Shown: positions 49,877 to 59,472 of the stretch, piece by piece
Layout of the letters: each line of letters begins with the position of its first letter
Position numbering within the stretch: the first letter of the stretch is position 1
From: Cupriavidus cauae
GTDB taxonomy: Bacteria; Pseudomonadota; Gammaproteobacteria; Burkholderiales; Burkholderiaceae
Direction: 5' to 3'
DNA length: 64,000 nt
Assembly: GCF_008632125.1 (NCBI RefSeq)
Contig: NZ_VWRN01000034.1
Span: forward strand, 223,753 to 287,752
Notes under the pieces: generated by a model
What the model was told of the DNA's origin: nothing
Seen by the model: the letters and a program-made list of their open reading frames with translations, nothing else
Databases searched by the model: none
Translations under genes and position numbers: made by a program

Positions 49877-51100
49877 ATGATCGCCGCGCGCAGGCAGTCT
49901 CGCCCGCAGTCCCGGCATGCCGACGGTGGCCCTGGCGCATGGCGCCGCTGGCTCATCGTTGTCGTGGCGGCGGGCTGTGCGGCCTGCGCCGGCGTATCGG
50001 CACCCAGTACGGCACCCAGTACGGCACCCGTTACGGCACCCGTTACGGCACCAGCTGCGGCGCCGGTTACGGCCCCGGTGTCGGCGTCCGACTCGACGCC
50101 GGCATCGCCATCGCCTGACGTCGGCGCCCCGCCCGCTTCGGCGGCGGACCCGCTACCCTCCTGGCGCGACGGCGCCGCCAAGCAGGCGATCCTGCGCTTC
50201 GTGCGCGACACCACCACCCCGGGCGGCCGCGACTTCATCGCCCCGGCCGACCGCATCGCGATCTTCGACAACGACGGCACGCTGTGGCGCGAGGACCCGC
50301 GCGCCGAGCTGCTGTTCGTCGCGCATCTCGCGCGAGCGCGCACCGAGGCCGATCCGACGCTCGGCGCGCAAAGCCCCTACCGCGAATTCCTCGCCGATCC
50401 GCGCGGCTATCTGCAGCGCGGCGACACCGCGGCGCTGCAGCTGCTGCACGCGGTGTACGGCAACACCGCGGTCGAATCGTTCCAGGACGAGGCGCGGCGC
50501 TTTCTCGCCGTCGCCCGCCATCCCCGCAGCCGCGCGCCGCTGCGCGACGGCATCTACCAGCCGATGCTGGAATTGCTCGGCTTGCTGCGCGCGCAGGGCT
50601 ACCAGACCTGGCTGTGCGCGGGTTCCACCGCCGACTTCATGCGCGCCTTCGCCGCCGACTACTACGGCATCGCGCCGCAGCAGGTGATCGGCTCGCGGCT
50701 GGCGCTGCGCTTTCGCGAGACCGCGCAGGGCAACGCCGTCTGGCGCGAGCCGCGCGTCGACAGCTTCAACGACAAAGAGAACAAGCCCGCCAATATCGCG
50801 CTGCAGATCGGCAAGCGTCCGGTGTTTGCCGCCGGCAATGTCGGCGGCGCGGGCGATATCGCGATGCTGGCCTACAGCCAGGGACGGCGCGGGCCGTCGT
50901 TCCAGCTGTTGATCGACCATGACGACGCGCAGCGCGAGTCCGCCTACACCGAGCCGGATGGCGCCTCGCTGAAGGCCGCCGCCGCGCACCGCTGGACCGT
51001 GGTCAGCATGCGGCGCGACTGGGAACGCGTGTTCGTGGCGCCGTCGGCGCCAGGCCGGGCACTGGCCGGCGAGCCAATGGCGAGGCCGGCCGCGCCGTAA
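49877..51100 (+). CDS. HAD-family phosphatase lipoprotein with repeat linker
   Basis: 407 aa. An N-terminal Arg-rich segment and the hydrophobic stretch [13 protein letters not shown] form a lipoprotein-type signal with a lipobox cysteine (AAGC or CAAC). A Thr/Ala/Pro/Val-rich linker encoded by 12-bp repeats comes next, then a HAD domain: motif [13 protein letters not shown], a long helical cap and motif III/IV segments near [20 protein letters not shown]. It resembles phosphatase-type HAD proteins of unknown substrate. It lies 4 bp after panD and 95 bp before pntAB. Confidence 0.82.
   Translation: MIAARRQSRPQSRHADGGPGAWRRWLIVVVAAGCAACAGVSAPSTAPSTAPVTAPVTAPAAAPVTAPVSASDSTPASPSPDVGAPPASAADPLPSWRDGAAKQAILRFVRDTTTPGGRDFIAPADRIAIFDNDGTLWREDPRAELLFVAHLARARTEADPTLGAQSPYREFLADPRGYLQRGDTAALQLLHAVYGNTAVESFQDEARRFLAVARHPRSRAPLRDGIYQPMLELLGLLRAQGYQTWLCAGSTADFMRAFAADYYGIAPQQVIGSRLALRFRETAQGNAVWREPRVDSFNDKENKPANIALQIGKRPVFAAGNVGGAGDIAMLAYSQGRRGPSFQLLIDHDDAQRESAYTEPDGASLKAAAAHRWTVVSMRRDWERVFVAPSAPGRALAGEPMARPAAP
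49996..50079 (+). repeat. 12-bp coding tandem repeat (7 units) in the HAD lipoprotein linker
   Basis: Units of the form TACGGCACCC(A/G)(G/T) encode [12 protein letters not shown] repeats. Copies 2-5 differ at only one or two bases, so recent expansion is likely. Confidence 0.9.
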
Positions 51101-51195
51101 CGCGGAACTGTGCGGAAAAGCTGCGCGGGAAACCGCGGGCGCAACTGCGCTGGGAAGAGCGGACAACCGAATTCAAGCAACGGGAGGAGAAGTCG

Positions 51196-51528
51196 ATGGA
51201 GATGGTGAACCACACGGTGATCAACCTGATCATCTTCGTGCTGGCGATCTACGTGGGCTACCACGTGGTCTGGACGGTCACGCCGGCGCTGCATACCCCG
51301 CTGATGGCGGTCACCAACGCGATCTCGGCGATCATCATCGTCGGCGCGATGCTGGCCGCCGGGCTGACCGAGGGCGGCGTCGGCCGCGCGATGGGCACGC
51401 TCGCCGTGGCCCTGGCCGCGGTCAACGTGTTCGGCGGCTTCCTGGTGACCCAGCGCATGCTGGAGATGTTCAAGAAGAAGGAGCCGAAGAAGGCCGCGCA
51501 GGCCGCCAGCAAGGAGGGCGCGCAATGA
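51196..51528 (+). CDS. pntAB: NAD(P) transhydrogenase subunit alpha part 2
   Basis: Membrane part of the split alpha subunit, 110 aa with three or four transmembrane segments ([53 protein letters not shown]). It ends in a Lys-rich tail. A GGGAGGAGAAG ribosome-binding site precedes the ATG. It overlaps pntB by 4 bp (ATGA), so the two membrane subunits are made together. Confidence 0.95.
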   Translation: MEMVNHTVINLIIFVLAIYVGYHVVWTVTPALHTPLMAVTNAISAIIIVGAMLAAGLTEGGVGRAMGTLAVALAAVNVFGGFLVTQRMLEMFKKKEPKKAAQAASKEGAQ

Positions 51529-52988
51529 GCATGAACGTCGTCACGCTGCTCTACCTGGTGGCCTCGGTCTGCTTCATCCAGGCCTTGAAGGGGCTCTCGC
51601 ATCCGGCCACCGCGCGCCGCGGCAATGCCTTCGGCATGATCGGCATGGCGATCGCCGCGCTGACCACCGTCGCGCTGATCGTCAAGCTGAAGAACGAGTT
51701 CCTGGCCGCCGGCATCGGCCAGTCGTCGATCGGCACCGGCCTGGGCCTGATCCTCGCCGGACTGGTGGTCGGCGGCGGCATCGGCGCCTACGTCGCGAAG
51801 AAGGTCGAGATGACCAAGATGCCGGAACTGGTCGCGGCGATGCACTCGCTGATCGGCCTGGCCGCGGTCTTCATCGCCATCGCGGCGGTGGCCGAACCGG
51901 CGGCCTTCGGCATCACGGCGGCCGGCTCGCACGAGATCCCGCTGGGCAACCGCATCGAGCTGTTCATCGGCTGCTTCGTCGGCGCGATCACGTTCTCGGG
52001 CTCGGTGATCGCCTTCGGCAAGCTGGCCGGGCGCTACAAGTTCCGGCTGTTCCAGGGCGCGCCGGTGGTGTTCTCGGGCCAGCACTGGCTGAACCTGGCG
52101 CTGGCGGTCGCGATGGTCGGCTTCGGCATCGCCTTCTTCATGACGCAGCAGTGGCTGCCCTTCCTGGTGATGCTGGCGATCGCCTTCGTGCTCGGCGTGC
52201 TGATCATCATCCCGATCGGCGGCGCCGACATGCCGGTGGTGGTGTCGATGCTGAACTCGTACTCGGGCTGGGCGGCGGCGGGCATCGGCTTTTCGCTGAA
52301 CAATCCGATGCTGATCATCGCCGGCTCGCTGGTGGGCTCCTCCGGTGCGATCCTGTCGTACATCATGTGCCGGGCGATGAACCGCTCGTTCTTCAACGTG
52401 ATCCTGGGTGGCTTCGGCGGCGAGGCGAGCAGCGCGGCCGCGGCGGGCTCGCAGGCGCAGCGCAACGTCAAGTCGGGCTCGCCGGACGACGCGGCCTTCC
52501 TGATGGGCAATGCCGAGACCGTGATCATCGTGCCCGGCTACGGCCTGGCGGTGGCGCGCGCCCAGCATGCGCTCAAGGAGCTGACCGAGATGCTGTCCGA
52601 GAAGGGCGTCACGGTGAAGTACGCGATCCACCCGGTGGCGGGCCGCATGCCGGGCCACATGAACGTGCTGCTGGCCGAGGCCGAAGTGCCGTACGACCAG
52701 GTCTTCGAGATGGAGGACATCAACAGCGAGTTCGGCCAGGCCGACGTGGTGCTGGTGCTCGGCGCCAACGACGTGGTCAACCCGGCGGCCAAGACCGACC
52801 CGAACTCGCCGATCGCCGGCATGCCGATCCTCGAGGCCTACAAGGCCAAGACCATCATCGTCAACAAGCGTTCGATGGCAGCCGGCTATGCCGGGCTGGA
52901 CAACGAGCTGTTCTACATGGACAAGACGATGATGGTGTTCGGCGACGCCAAGAAGGTGGTCGAGGACATGGTCAAGGCGGTCGCCTGA
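51525..52988 (+). CDS. pntB: NAD(P) transhydrogenase subunit beta
   Basis: 487 aa; about nine transmembrane helices followed by the NADP(H)-binding domain III. Signatures are [20 protein letters not shown] in the membrane domain, and [20 protein letters not shown] plus [20 protein letters not shown] in domain III. The enzyme couples proton entry to reduction of NADP by NADH and supports biosynthesis and peroxide defence. It is the end of the interrupted pnt cluster. Confidence 0.97.
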   Translation: MSMNVVTLLYLVASVCFIQALKGLSHPATARRGNAFGMIGMAIAALTTVALIVKLKNEFLAAGIGQSSIGTGLGLILAGLVVGGGIGAYVAKKVEMTKMPELVAAMHSLIGLAAVFIAIAAVAEPAAFGITAAGSHEIPLGNRIELFIGCFVGAITFSGSVIAFGKLAGRYKFRLFQGAPVVFSGQHWLNLALAVAMVGFGIAFFMTQQWLPFLVMLAIAFVLGVLIIIPIGGADMPVVVSMLNSYSGWAAAGIGFSLNNPMLIIAGSLVGSSGAILSYIMCRAMNRSFFNVILGGFGGEASSAAAAGSQAQRNVKSGSPDDAAFLMGNAETVIIVPGYGLAVARAQHALKELTEMLSEKGVTVKYAIHPVAGRMPGHMNVLLAEAEVPYDQVFEMEDINSEFGQADVVLVLGANDVVNPAAKTDPNSPIAGMPILEAYKAKTIIVNKRSMAAGYAGLDNELFYMDKTMMVFGDAKKVVEDMVKAVA

Positions 52989-53040
52989 CCGGGGGAGTCC
53001 GGCCCGGAAATCGCCTCGCGCCGGCCCCCTCCGGGGTCGG

Positions 53041-53068
53041 TTGCGCCCCCGCTCCGGCGCGCTATACT
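53041..53068 (+). promoter_or_regulatory. Candidate promoter of the response-regulator gene
   Basis: TTGCGC, a 16-bp spacer and TATACT lie about 110 bp upstream of the ATG at 53179. The -10 is good, the -35 matches at three of six. Confidence 0.45.
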
Positions 53069-53178
53069 GGCCCTCGGCCGCGGGGGCCGGCATGCGCCGG
53101 CCATCACGGCCCTGGCGCCGGCCCCGCGTTCCCTGCTGCAGCCGGACCCGCTCCTTGCCTCCCGGGGTCGCACGCGAC

Positions 53179-54216
53179 ATGACATTCAATCCGCAGGACA
53201 GGCATCTGCCGGTCTTCCAACATCCGATCCTGACCGTACTGGTCGACGACAGCCGTTCCTTCATGGACAGCCTGGTCTTCCAGATGGACCGGACCCGCCC
53301 GGTGGTCACCTTCACCGACCCGCGCGAGGCGCTGCAGTGGATCCGCGAGGCCTACACCACGCGCTTCACCGGCTTCCTGCCGGTGCGCGTCACGCACGAC
53401 GATCTGACCTTCCTGACCGAGCGCCGCACGGTGCAGCTCGATATCGACCGCATCCATCGGCAGATCCACGACATTCACCGCTTCGTGCAGCCGGGCGTGA
53501 TCGTGGTCGATTATTCGATGCCGCAGATGGACGGGCTCGAGTTCTGCCGCGCGCTGCAGGACCTGCCGTGCAAGACCATCCTGCTGACCGGTACCGCGGA
53601 TGAAGGCGTCGCGGTGCAGGGCTTCAACCACGGCCTGATCGACCGCTACGTCAAGAAGCACGACAGCAATATGGTCGAGCGGCTGGACCAGGAGATCGAC
53701 GCGCTGCAGCAGCAGTACTTCACCACGCTGTCGCACACGCTGCGCGACCTGCTGACGCGGCACTCGTTCTCGTTCCTGTCCGATGCCGCGATGGCCGAGC
53801 GCGTGCGCCAGCTGGCGGCGCGCTACGGCTTCGTCGAGTACTACCTGTACCCGAACCCCGCCGGTATCCTGCTGCTGACCGCGCAGGGACAGGCCACGCT
53901 GATGGTGATCGAAACGCGCACGAGCCTCGCCAGCCAGGTCGAGTCGGCCGAGGCCTACGACGCGCCCGCTGCGCTGACCGAAGGCCTGCGCGAAGGCCGC
54001 ATCGTGCCGTTCTTCTGGCCCGGCAACGGCATGTACACGCCGGCCTGCGTCGACTGGGAGCAGTACTGCCTGCCGGCCGAACGCGTCGAGGGCCGCGAGG
54101 AATTCCTGTACGCGCTGTTCGACCTGCCCCGCCATCTGCTCGACGAGCCGGTGGTCAGCTTCCGGACCTTCCTGACGGAATTCGAGCGCAACGAGGGAAG
54201 CCTGACGGGGCGTTGA
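53179..54216 (+). CDS. Atypical response regulator with an expanded receiver domain
   Basis: 345 aa. The receiver residues are all recognisable: acidic pair Asp23-Asp24 in LTVLVDDSRSF, phospho-acceptor Asp111 in VIVVDYSMPQMDGLEF, Thr137 in TILLTGTAD and Lys159 in DRYVKK. The acidic pair and Asp111 are 87 residues apart instead of about 45, so roughly 40 residues (TTRFTGFLPVRVTHDDL and onward) are inserted. The C-terminal ~180 residues match no output domain that I know and have no DNA-binding motif. No kinase gene is adjacent. Start chosen at MTFNPQDRH. Confidence 0.82.
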   Translation: MTFNPQDRHLPVFQHPILTVLVDDSRSFMDSLVFQMDRTRPVVTFTDPREALQWIREAYTTRFTGFLPVRVTHDDLTFLTERRTVQLDIDRIHRQIHDIHRFVQPGVIVVDYSMPQMDGLEFCRALQDLPCKTILLTGTADEGVAVQGFNHGLIDRYVKKHDSNMVERLDQEIDALQQQYFTTLSHTLRDLLTRHSFSFLSDAAMAERVRQLAARYGFVEYYLYPNPAGILLLTAQGQATLMVIETRTSLASQVESAEAYDAPAALTEGLREGRIVPFFWPGNGMYTPACVDWEQYCLPAERVEGREEFLYALFDLPRHLLDEPVVSFRTFLTEFERNEGSLTGR

Positions 54217-54288
54217 GCGTCACGTCGGTCCACTCCCTCTCCCGCTGGCCGAAGCCCGGTTGGGGGAGCGCGAGGACGCCCTCGCTTT

Positions 54289-55545
54289 CTACGACTGCGC
54301 CCGGTTGCCGCCCTTCACCATCTCGAAGCGGAACAGCCGGCATTCGATATTGCCGTTGTAGAGCGGCACGCGCCGCGATTCCTTCAGCCGCAGCCGGCGC
54401 GGCAGCGACAGGTCGCCGGTGAAGATCCAGGCCTCCCAGCCCGAGAAATGCTGCTTCAGCGTGGTCGCGAACGCGCTGGCGAACTGGTTGGCGGCGGCCT
54501 CCTCGGCGCTGTCCACCGGCGCCTCGTCGAACGCCGGCCGGCGCTGGCCGCGCACAGCGATCCGCTCGCCATAGGGCGGGTTCAGCAGCAGCAGGCCCGG
54601 TTCGGCGAACGGCGGCTGCACGTGGCGCGCGTCGACCTGCTTGGCCCGCAACTCGCCCGGCAGGCCCGCACGCTGCCAGTTGGCGCTGGCCATCGCCAGC
54701 ATGTCCGTCGAGATATCGCTGCCGGCAATGGCCAGGTCCGCCGGCGCGGCGGCCGCGGCGCGCTGGCTCGCGGCCTGGGCCTCGCTCTTGAGCGCCTTCC
54801 AGGGCTTCAGGTTGATTCCCTTGAGCCATTCGAAGGCGAAGCTGCGCGCCGCGCCCGGGGCCAGCCCGAGCGCGACCTGCGCCGCCTCGACCAGGAACGT
54901 GCCGCTGCCGCACATCGGGTCGTAGAAAGGCCGCGAGGTCTTGCCCGGCGTCCAGCCGGCCAGCCGCAGGATGCCGGCGGCCAGGTTCTCCTTCAGCGGC
55001 GCCTCGCCCTTTTCCATGCGCCAGCCGCGCTTGAACAGCGGCTCGCCGGTGGTGTCCAGGTACAGCGTGCAGTCGTGCTCGGTCAGATGCGCGTAGATCC
55101 GTACGTCGGGGCTGGCGGTGTCGACGCTGGGCCGCGCACCGAGGCGCTCGCGCATCGCGTCGCAGACGCCGTCCTTGACCCGCAGCGCGGTGAAGTTCAG
55201 GCTGCGCAGCGGCGAGCGGTGCGCGGTCAGCTCGATCTTGATGGTCTCGTCCGGGCCGAACCACTGGTCCCAGCGCTGCGTGCGCGCCAGCTCGTAGATA
55301 TCGTCCTCGTGGCGGTAGCCGCGGGCGGCAACCCGCAGCAGCACGCGGCTGGCGATGCGCGAATGCAGATTGACCGCATAGGCGGCCGCCATGTCGCCGG
55401 AGAAGCTGACGCCGCCAGGCACCTCGCGATGGACGTCGAACGGTGCGAGGGCATCCACATCGGGCCGCACGGCGATCTCGCGCAGCTCGTCGGCGAGCGC
55501 GCTCTCGAGGCCGCGCGGGCAGGGGGCGAAGAAGGCTTGGGTCAT
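54289..55545 (-). CDS. rlmL: THUMP-domain 23S rRNA (guanine-N2) methyltransferase, RlmL-like
   Basis: 418 aa. An N-terminal ferredoxin-like/THUMP region (FFAPCPRGLESALADELREI) precedes a class I AdoMet methyltransferase with PFYDPMCGSGTFLVEAA and LLLNPPYGERIA, the NPPY motif being the catalytic loop for base amino methylation. It corresponds to the N-terminal half of E. coli RlmL (m2G2445), with no RlmK half, as is common outside enterics. Two start codons are adjacent (GTG then ATG); the ATG at 55545 is preferred. An imperfect 10-bp repeat lies just upstream. Confidence 0.88.
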   Translation of the reverse strand: MTQAFFAPCPRGLESALADELREIAVRPDVDALAPFDVHREVPGGVSFSGDMAAAYAVNLHSRIASRVLLRVAARGYRHEDDIYELARTQRWDQWFGPDETIKIELTAHRSPLRSLNFTALRVKDGVCDAMRERLGARPSVDTASPDVRIYAHLTEHDCTLYLDTTGEPLFKRGWRMEKGEAPLKENLAAGILRLAGWTPGKTSRPFYDPMCGSGTFLVEAAQVALGLAPGAARSFAFEWLKGINLKPWKALKSEAQAASQRAAAAAPADLAIAGSDISTDMLAMASANWQRAGLPGELRAKQVDARHVQPPFAEPGLLLLNPPYGERIAVRGQRRPAFDEAPVDSAEEAAANQFASAFATTLKQHFSGWEAWIFTGDLSLPRRLRLKESRRVPLYNGNIECRLFRFEMVKGGNRAQS

Positions 55546-55568
55546 CACAGCGGTCCGGCAAAAAGGGG

Positions 55569-55609
55569 GCGCGAACGGGTCGCAAAGGTCGCGAACGGTC
55601 GCAACGGGT
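55569..55609. repeat. About 10-bp tandem repeat upstream of rlmL
   Basis: GTCGCAAAG, GTCGCGAACG, GTCGCAACGG and GTCAAG-type units follow one another with a 9-10 bp period. Confidence 0.7.
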
Positions 55610-55644
55610 CAAGTCAACAGCAGGCGAAACGGGGCAACCGCTTC

Positions 55645-55670
55645 AAACAAAAACGTCCGCCGTGGCGGAC
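55645..55670 (-). terminator. Rho-independent terminator after the isomerase gene
   Basis: On the minus strand GTCCGC-CACG-GCGGAC is followed by GTTTTTGTTT. Confidence 0.75.
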
Positions 55671-55715
55671 TGCAGGCGCCGGCGCCAGCCCCGGGCCGGA
55701 CCGGCAGGACCGCGC

Positions 55716-56321
55716 TCAGGCGGCCGCCAGCGCGCGATCGAGAAAGTCGAGCCGGTCCTGGCCCCAGTACGGCTGGCCGTCGTAGACGTACCAGGGCGCG
55801 CCGAACACGCCGGCCGAGATCGCATCCTGGGTATGGCGCGCGTATTCCTCCTGCACGCCCTGCCCTTCGCTGGCCTTCAACAGCGCCGCGCCATCGAGGT
55901 CCAGGCGGTCGGCCAGCTCGGCCAGCGTGGCGGCATCGGCGATATTACGCTCCTCCGCCCACAGCGCCCGGCCGATCGCACCGAGCAGCGCCATCGCGCG
56001 CGCCGTGCCATGGGCCAGCCGCGCCGCGATGATCAGCCGGCTGGCGGCGTCGCCGGAGACCGGAAAGTATTTGGGCTCCAGATTGAGCGGCACGCCGAGG
56101 TAGTCGCGCCAGCGCGCCAGTTCAACCAGCCGGTAGGCCTGGCGCTGCGGCGGCCGCTGGGCCAGCGGCAGGCCGCCCGAGGTCGCGAACACCTTGCCCA
56201 GGTCGCAGGGCTTCAGATTGACCTGCGCGCCATGGCGGGTCGCGATCTCGGTAAAGCGCGCGTGGCCGAGGTACACGTACGGCGACTGCGGCGAGAAGTA
56301 GTAGTCGATCTGCTTGCTCAT
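55716..56321 (-). CDS. 2-hydroxychromene-2-carboxylate isomerase family protein (DsbA fold)
   Basis: 201 aa, glutathione-dependent isomerase of the kappa GST/DsbA superfamily. It begins IDYYFSPQSPYVYLGHARF, with Ser in the active-site position expected for NahD-type enzymes, and contains VFGAPWYVYDGQPYWGQDRL, the typical C-terminal cis-Pro/substrate loop. The physiological substrate in a genome without an obvious naphthalene pathway in this window is unknown. Start at 56321 has GAGGAA. It is followed by a terminator. Confidence 0.9.
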   Translation of the reverse strand: MSKQIDYYFSPQSPYVYLGHARFTEIATRHGAQVNLKPCDLGKVFATSGGLPLAQRPPQRQAYRLVELARWRDYLGVPLNLEPKYFPVSGDAASRLIIAARLAHGTARAMALLGAIGRALWAEERNIADAATLAELADRLDLDGAALLKASEGQGVQEEYARHTQDAISAGVFGAPWYVYDGQPYWGQDRLDFLDRALAAA

Positions 56322-56417
56322 CGGTTCCTCGGGGTAGGTTCAGGCGGGGGAATTCAGGGCGTTGCGGCCGATCCAGGCAATGCCGAGGGTTCGGCCATGC
56401 CGCCCGACATGGAGGCG

Positions 56418-56840
56418 TCAGAACGGCTTGACCACCACCAGCACCACGATCGCCAGCAGCACCAGCACCGGCAGTTCGTTGAACCAGCGGTAGAAGCGAT
56501 GCGAGCGCGTATTGCGTCCGGCCTCGAATTTGCGCAGCAGCACCGCGCAGCCATGGTGATAACCGAGCAGTACCAGCACCAGCGCCAGCTTGGCATGCAT
56601 CCAGCCCTGTCCCGGCCCGCGCCCGATGCCATAGCCCAGATAGAGCCACAGCCCGAACGCCAGCGCGGGGATCGCCAGCATCGTCATGAAGCGCAGCAGC
56701 TTGCGCGCCATCGCCAGCAGCCGCGCCACCGCGGCGGGATCGGTCTCCATCGCCAGATTGACGAAGATGCGCGGCAGGTAGAACAGCCCCGCGAACCAGG
56801 AGACCACGAAGACGATATGCAGCGATTTGACCCAGAGCAT
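56418..56840 (-). CDS. hemJ: Protoporphyrinogen oxidase HemJ (CopD-like membrane protein)
   Basis: 140-aa inner-membrane protein with four transmembrane segments. It starts MLWVKSLHIVFVVSWFAGLFYLPR, which matches HemJ, with the essential His in KSLHIVFV. A second conserved part is MHAKLALVLVLLGYHHGCAVLLRKF, with Lys and His. HemJ oxidises protoporphyrinogen IX in bacteria without HemG or HemY. It is 24 bp downstream of proA on the same strand. Confidence 0.9.
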   Translation of the reverse strand: MLWVKSLHIVFVVSWFAGLFYLPRIFVNLAMETDPAAVARLLAMARKLLRFMTMLAIPALAFGLWLYLGYGIGRGPGQGWMHAKLALVLVLLGYHHGCAVLLRKFEAGRNTRSHRFYRWFNELPVLVLLAIVVLVVVKPF

Positions 56841-56864
56841 CGGCGATCCGTATGACCCGGTAAT

Positions 56865-58145
56865 TTACGTGCGAACTTCGCCGTGGCCGAACACCACGTA
56901 CTTCAGCGAGGTCAGCCCTTCGAGGCCGACCGGGCCGCGTGCGTGCAGCTTGTCGTTCGAGATGCCGATCTCCGCGCCGAGGCCGTACTCGAAGCCGTCC
57001 GCGAAACGCGTCGACGCGTTGATCATCACGCTGGCCGAATCGACCTCGCGCAGGAAGCGCATGCCGGCCGAATAGTTCTCGGTGACGATCGAATCGGTGT
57101 GGGCCGAGCCGTAGGTGTTGATGTGGGCGATCGCCTCGTCGAGGCCGGACACGGTGCGGATCGCCAGCACCGGCGCCAGGTATTCGAGGCGCCAGTCTTC
57201 CTCGGTCGCATCGACCAGGCCTTCGATGCCCGCGGCTTCCAGCGTGGCGCGCGTGGCCGGGCAAACCCGCAGCTCGACGCCCTTCTGCTGATAGATCGTG
57301 CACAGCGGCGGCAGTACGCGCGCGGCAATCGACTCGGCCACCAGCAGCGTTTCCATCGTATTGCACGGCGCGTAGCGCTGCGTCTTGGCGTTGTCGCAGA
57401 TGCGCACCGCCTTGTCGAGGTCGGCGTCGCCGTCGACATAGACATGGCAGATGCCGTCCAGATGCTTGATCATCGGCACGCGCGCCTCTTCCATCAGCCG
57501 CGCGATCAGGCTCTTGCCGCCGCGCGGCACGATCACGTCGACATACTCGGTCATCGTGATCAGGCGCCCGACCGCGGCGCGGTCGGTGGTCTCGATGACC
57601 TGCACCGCCTCGGCCGGCAGCCCGGCCTCGGCCAGGCCCTCGGCGACCAGCCTGGCCAGCGCGGTATTCGATTCGATGGCTTCCGAGCCGCCGCGCAGGA
57701 TGGTCGCGTTGCCCGACTTCAGGCACAGCGCCGCTGCGTCGATGGTCACATTGGGGCGCGACTCGTAGATGATGCCGATCACGCCGAGCGGCACGCGCAT
57801 CTGGCCGACCTGGATGCCGGTCGGCCGGTATTTCATGTTGCCGATCTCGCCGATCGGATCGGGCAGCGCGGCAATCTGTTCCAGTCCGGCGGCCATGGTG
57901 GCGATGGCCTTGTCCGACAGCGTCAGTCGATCGACGAAGGCGGCGTCCTGGCCGTTGGCGCGGGCGCGCTCGACATCGCGCGCATTGACGGCCTTCAGCT
58001 GCTCGGCGTCGCGGCGGATCGCGGCGGCGATGGTCAGCAGCGCGCGGTTCTTGTCGGCGGTGGAGGCGCGCGCCATCGCGCGCGACGCGGCGCGGGCCTG
58101 GCGGCCGACGCGGTCCATGTACTGGTAGAGGTCGAGCTGGTTCAT
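56865..58145 (-). CDS. proA: Gamma-glutamyl phosphate reductase
   Basis: Second step of proline synthesis, NADPH reduction of glutamyl-5-phosphate, 426 aa. The active-site Cys lies in [13 protein letters not shown], the cofactor region in [23 protein letters not shown], and the conserved [12 protein letters not shown] is present. proB is not adjacent. It lies in the betaproteobacterial block leuS-lptE-holA-proA, 204 bp after holA, a spacer partly composed of a 14-bp tandem array. Confidence 0.97.
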   Translation of the reverse strand: MNQLDLYQYMDRVGRQARAASRAMARASTADKNRALLTIAAAIRRDAEQLKAVNARDVERARANGQDAAFVDRLTLSDKAIATMAAGLEQIAALPDPIGEIGNMKYRPTGIQVGQMRVPLGVIGIIYESRPNVTIDAAALCLKSGNATILRGGSEAIESNTALARLVAEGLAEAGLPAEAVQVIETTDRAAVGRLITMTEYVDVIVPRGGKSLIARLMEEARVPMIKHLDGICHVYVDGDADLDKAVRICDNAKTQRYAPCNTMETLLVAESIAARVLPPLCTIYQQKGVELRVCPATRATLEAAGIEGLVDATEEDWRLEYLAPVLAIRTVSGLDEAIAHINTYGSAHTDSIVTENYSAGMRFLREVDSASVMINASTRFADGFEYGLGAEIGISNDKLHARGPVGLEGLTSLKYVVFGHGEVRT

Positions 58146-58293
58146 ATCGGTGGCCGGTCGGTGCGGCCTGGCAATCTTGTATTTGGCGGGCGCGCTGCGG
58201 GCGGCGCGACGTCGCGGGTTCCGGCGGCGCTCGGCCGCAGCGTTGGGGCAGATCAGCGTGCCGTTCTTCCGCGCAATGGTGAGCGCAAGATGG

Positions 58294-58371
58294 TCAGCGA
58301 AACCTCGTCAGCGCCAAACCATCAGCCCGACATCGTCAGCCCGAAGCCATCAGCGCGCGATCATCAGCGCC
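58294..58371. repeat. 14-bp tandem array (6 copies) spanning the holA stop
   Basis: TCAGC occurs exactly every 14 bp at 58294, 58308, 58322, 58336, 58350 and 58364. The fifth copy carries the holA stop (58350-58352, minus strand TGA) and the sixth lies inside the last holA codons. The intervening 9 bp are degenerate. Confidence 0.95.
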
Positions 58372-59405
58372 AGCTGCAGCAGGCCGTCCCACGGCTCGGC
58401 CGGCATGCCGTCGACGCGCAGGCCCTTGGTCTGCCGGTCCAGCTTCGCGGCCATCGCCAGCGCGGCCTCGAGCCGCTCGGTGGACAGCCGCTGCGCGGCC
58501 TGCGGCACCAGCTTCTCGCGCGGTCCCCAGATGCGCAGCTCGCGGGTCAGCACGCCCATCGGCTTGCCGCCGGCCAGCCCCTGCCGGACCTTGGATAATA
58601 CGCGAATTTCCTCGGTCAGCGCCCACAGCACCAGCACCGTGGCCTCGCCCTCGCCGCGCAGTCCTTCAAGCATCCGCACCAGCCGCGGCACGTCGCCGCC
58701 GAGCATCGCCTCGGACAGCTTGAACACGTCGTAGCGGGCGACATTGAGCACCGCGTCGTGGACCTGGTCGAAGGTCAGCACGCCGGCGGGATACAGCAGG
58801 CCGAGCTTCTGGATTTCCTGATGGGCGGCCAGCAGGTTGCCCTCGACCTTGTCCGCGATGAACTGCAGCGCGCGGCGGCCCGGTTCGCCCGGCTCCACGC
58901 GCTGGTTCTGCAGCGCCAGCCGTTCGCCGACCCAGGCCGGCAGCCGGGTGCGATCGACGCTGTCGACCTTGATCGAGACGCCGGCGCCTTCGAGGGCCTG
59001 GAACCAGGCGGACTTCGACGCGGCAAAATCCAGCCGCGGCAGCGTGATCAGCATCACCAGATCGGAGGCGACCGGCGAAGCCGACAGCTGCGCCGCGACA
59101 GCGCGCAGCACCTCGCCGCCTTCCTTGCCGGGCTTGCCGGACGGAATGCGCAGCTCGACGATCTTGCGGTCGCCGAACAGCGACATCGACTGCTGGGCCT
59201 CGAGCAGCTGGCTCCACTGGAAGCCGCGCTCGGACACCAGCACGTCGCGCTCGCTGTAGCCGGCCGCGCGCGCGGCCTGGCGCAGGCGATCGACCGCTTC
59301 GAGCACCAGCAGATGCTCGTCGCCGTGCACCACGTACAGCGGCGCCAGCCCGCGCGCCTGGGCCTGGCGCAGGTGACCGTCGAGAGCGTCGAGCTTGAGC
59401 TGCAT
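58350..59405 (-). CDS. holA: DNA polymerase III subunit delta
   Basis: Delta subunit of the clamp loader that opens the beta clamp, 351 aa. The sequence matches the HolA family in length and in the segments LYVVHGDEHLLVLEAVDRLR near the N-terminus, LVMLITLPRLDFAAS, EGNLLAAHQEIQKLGLLYP, and DVFKLSEAMLGGDVPRLVRML. The conserved N-terminal Tyr-Val-His-Gly block is the best family mark. Placed after lptE in the usual leuS-lptE-holA order. Its stop codon lies within a 14-bp repeat. Confidence 0.94.
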   Translation of the reverse strand: MQLKLDALDGHLRQAQARGLAPLYVVHGDEHLLVLEAVDRLRQAARAAGYSERDVLVSERGFQWSQLLEAQQSMSLFGDRKIVELRIPSGKPGKEGGEVLRAVAAQLSASPVASDLVMLITLPRLDFAASKSAWFQALEGAGVSIKVDSVDRTRLPAWVGERLALQNQRVEPGEPGRRALQFIADKVEGNLLAAHQEIQKLGLLYPAGVLTFDQVHDAVLNVARYDVFKLSEAMLGGDVPRLVRMLEGLRGEGEATVLVLWALTEEIRVLSKVRQGLAGGKPMGVLTRELRIWGPREKLVPQAAQRLSTERLEAALAMAAKLDRQTKGLRVDGMPAEPWDGLLQLALMIAR

Positions 59406-59472
59406 CCGGTGGTGGTATTCGCCTGTCCTGGCTGTCTTGGCTGTCGTACCTGGGCGCGCTGCGTGCGCGGCC

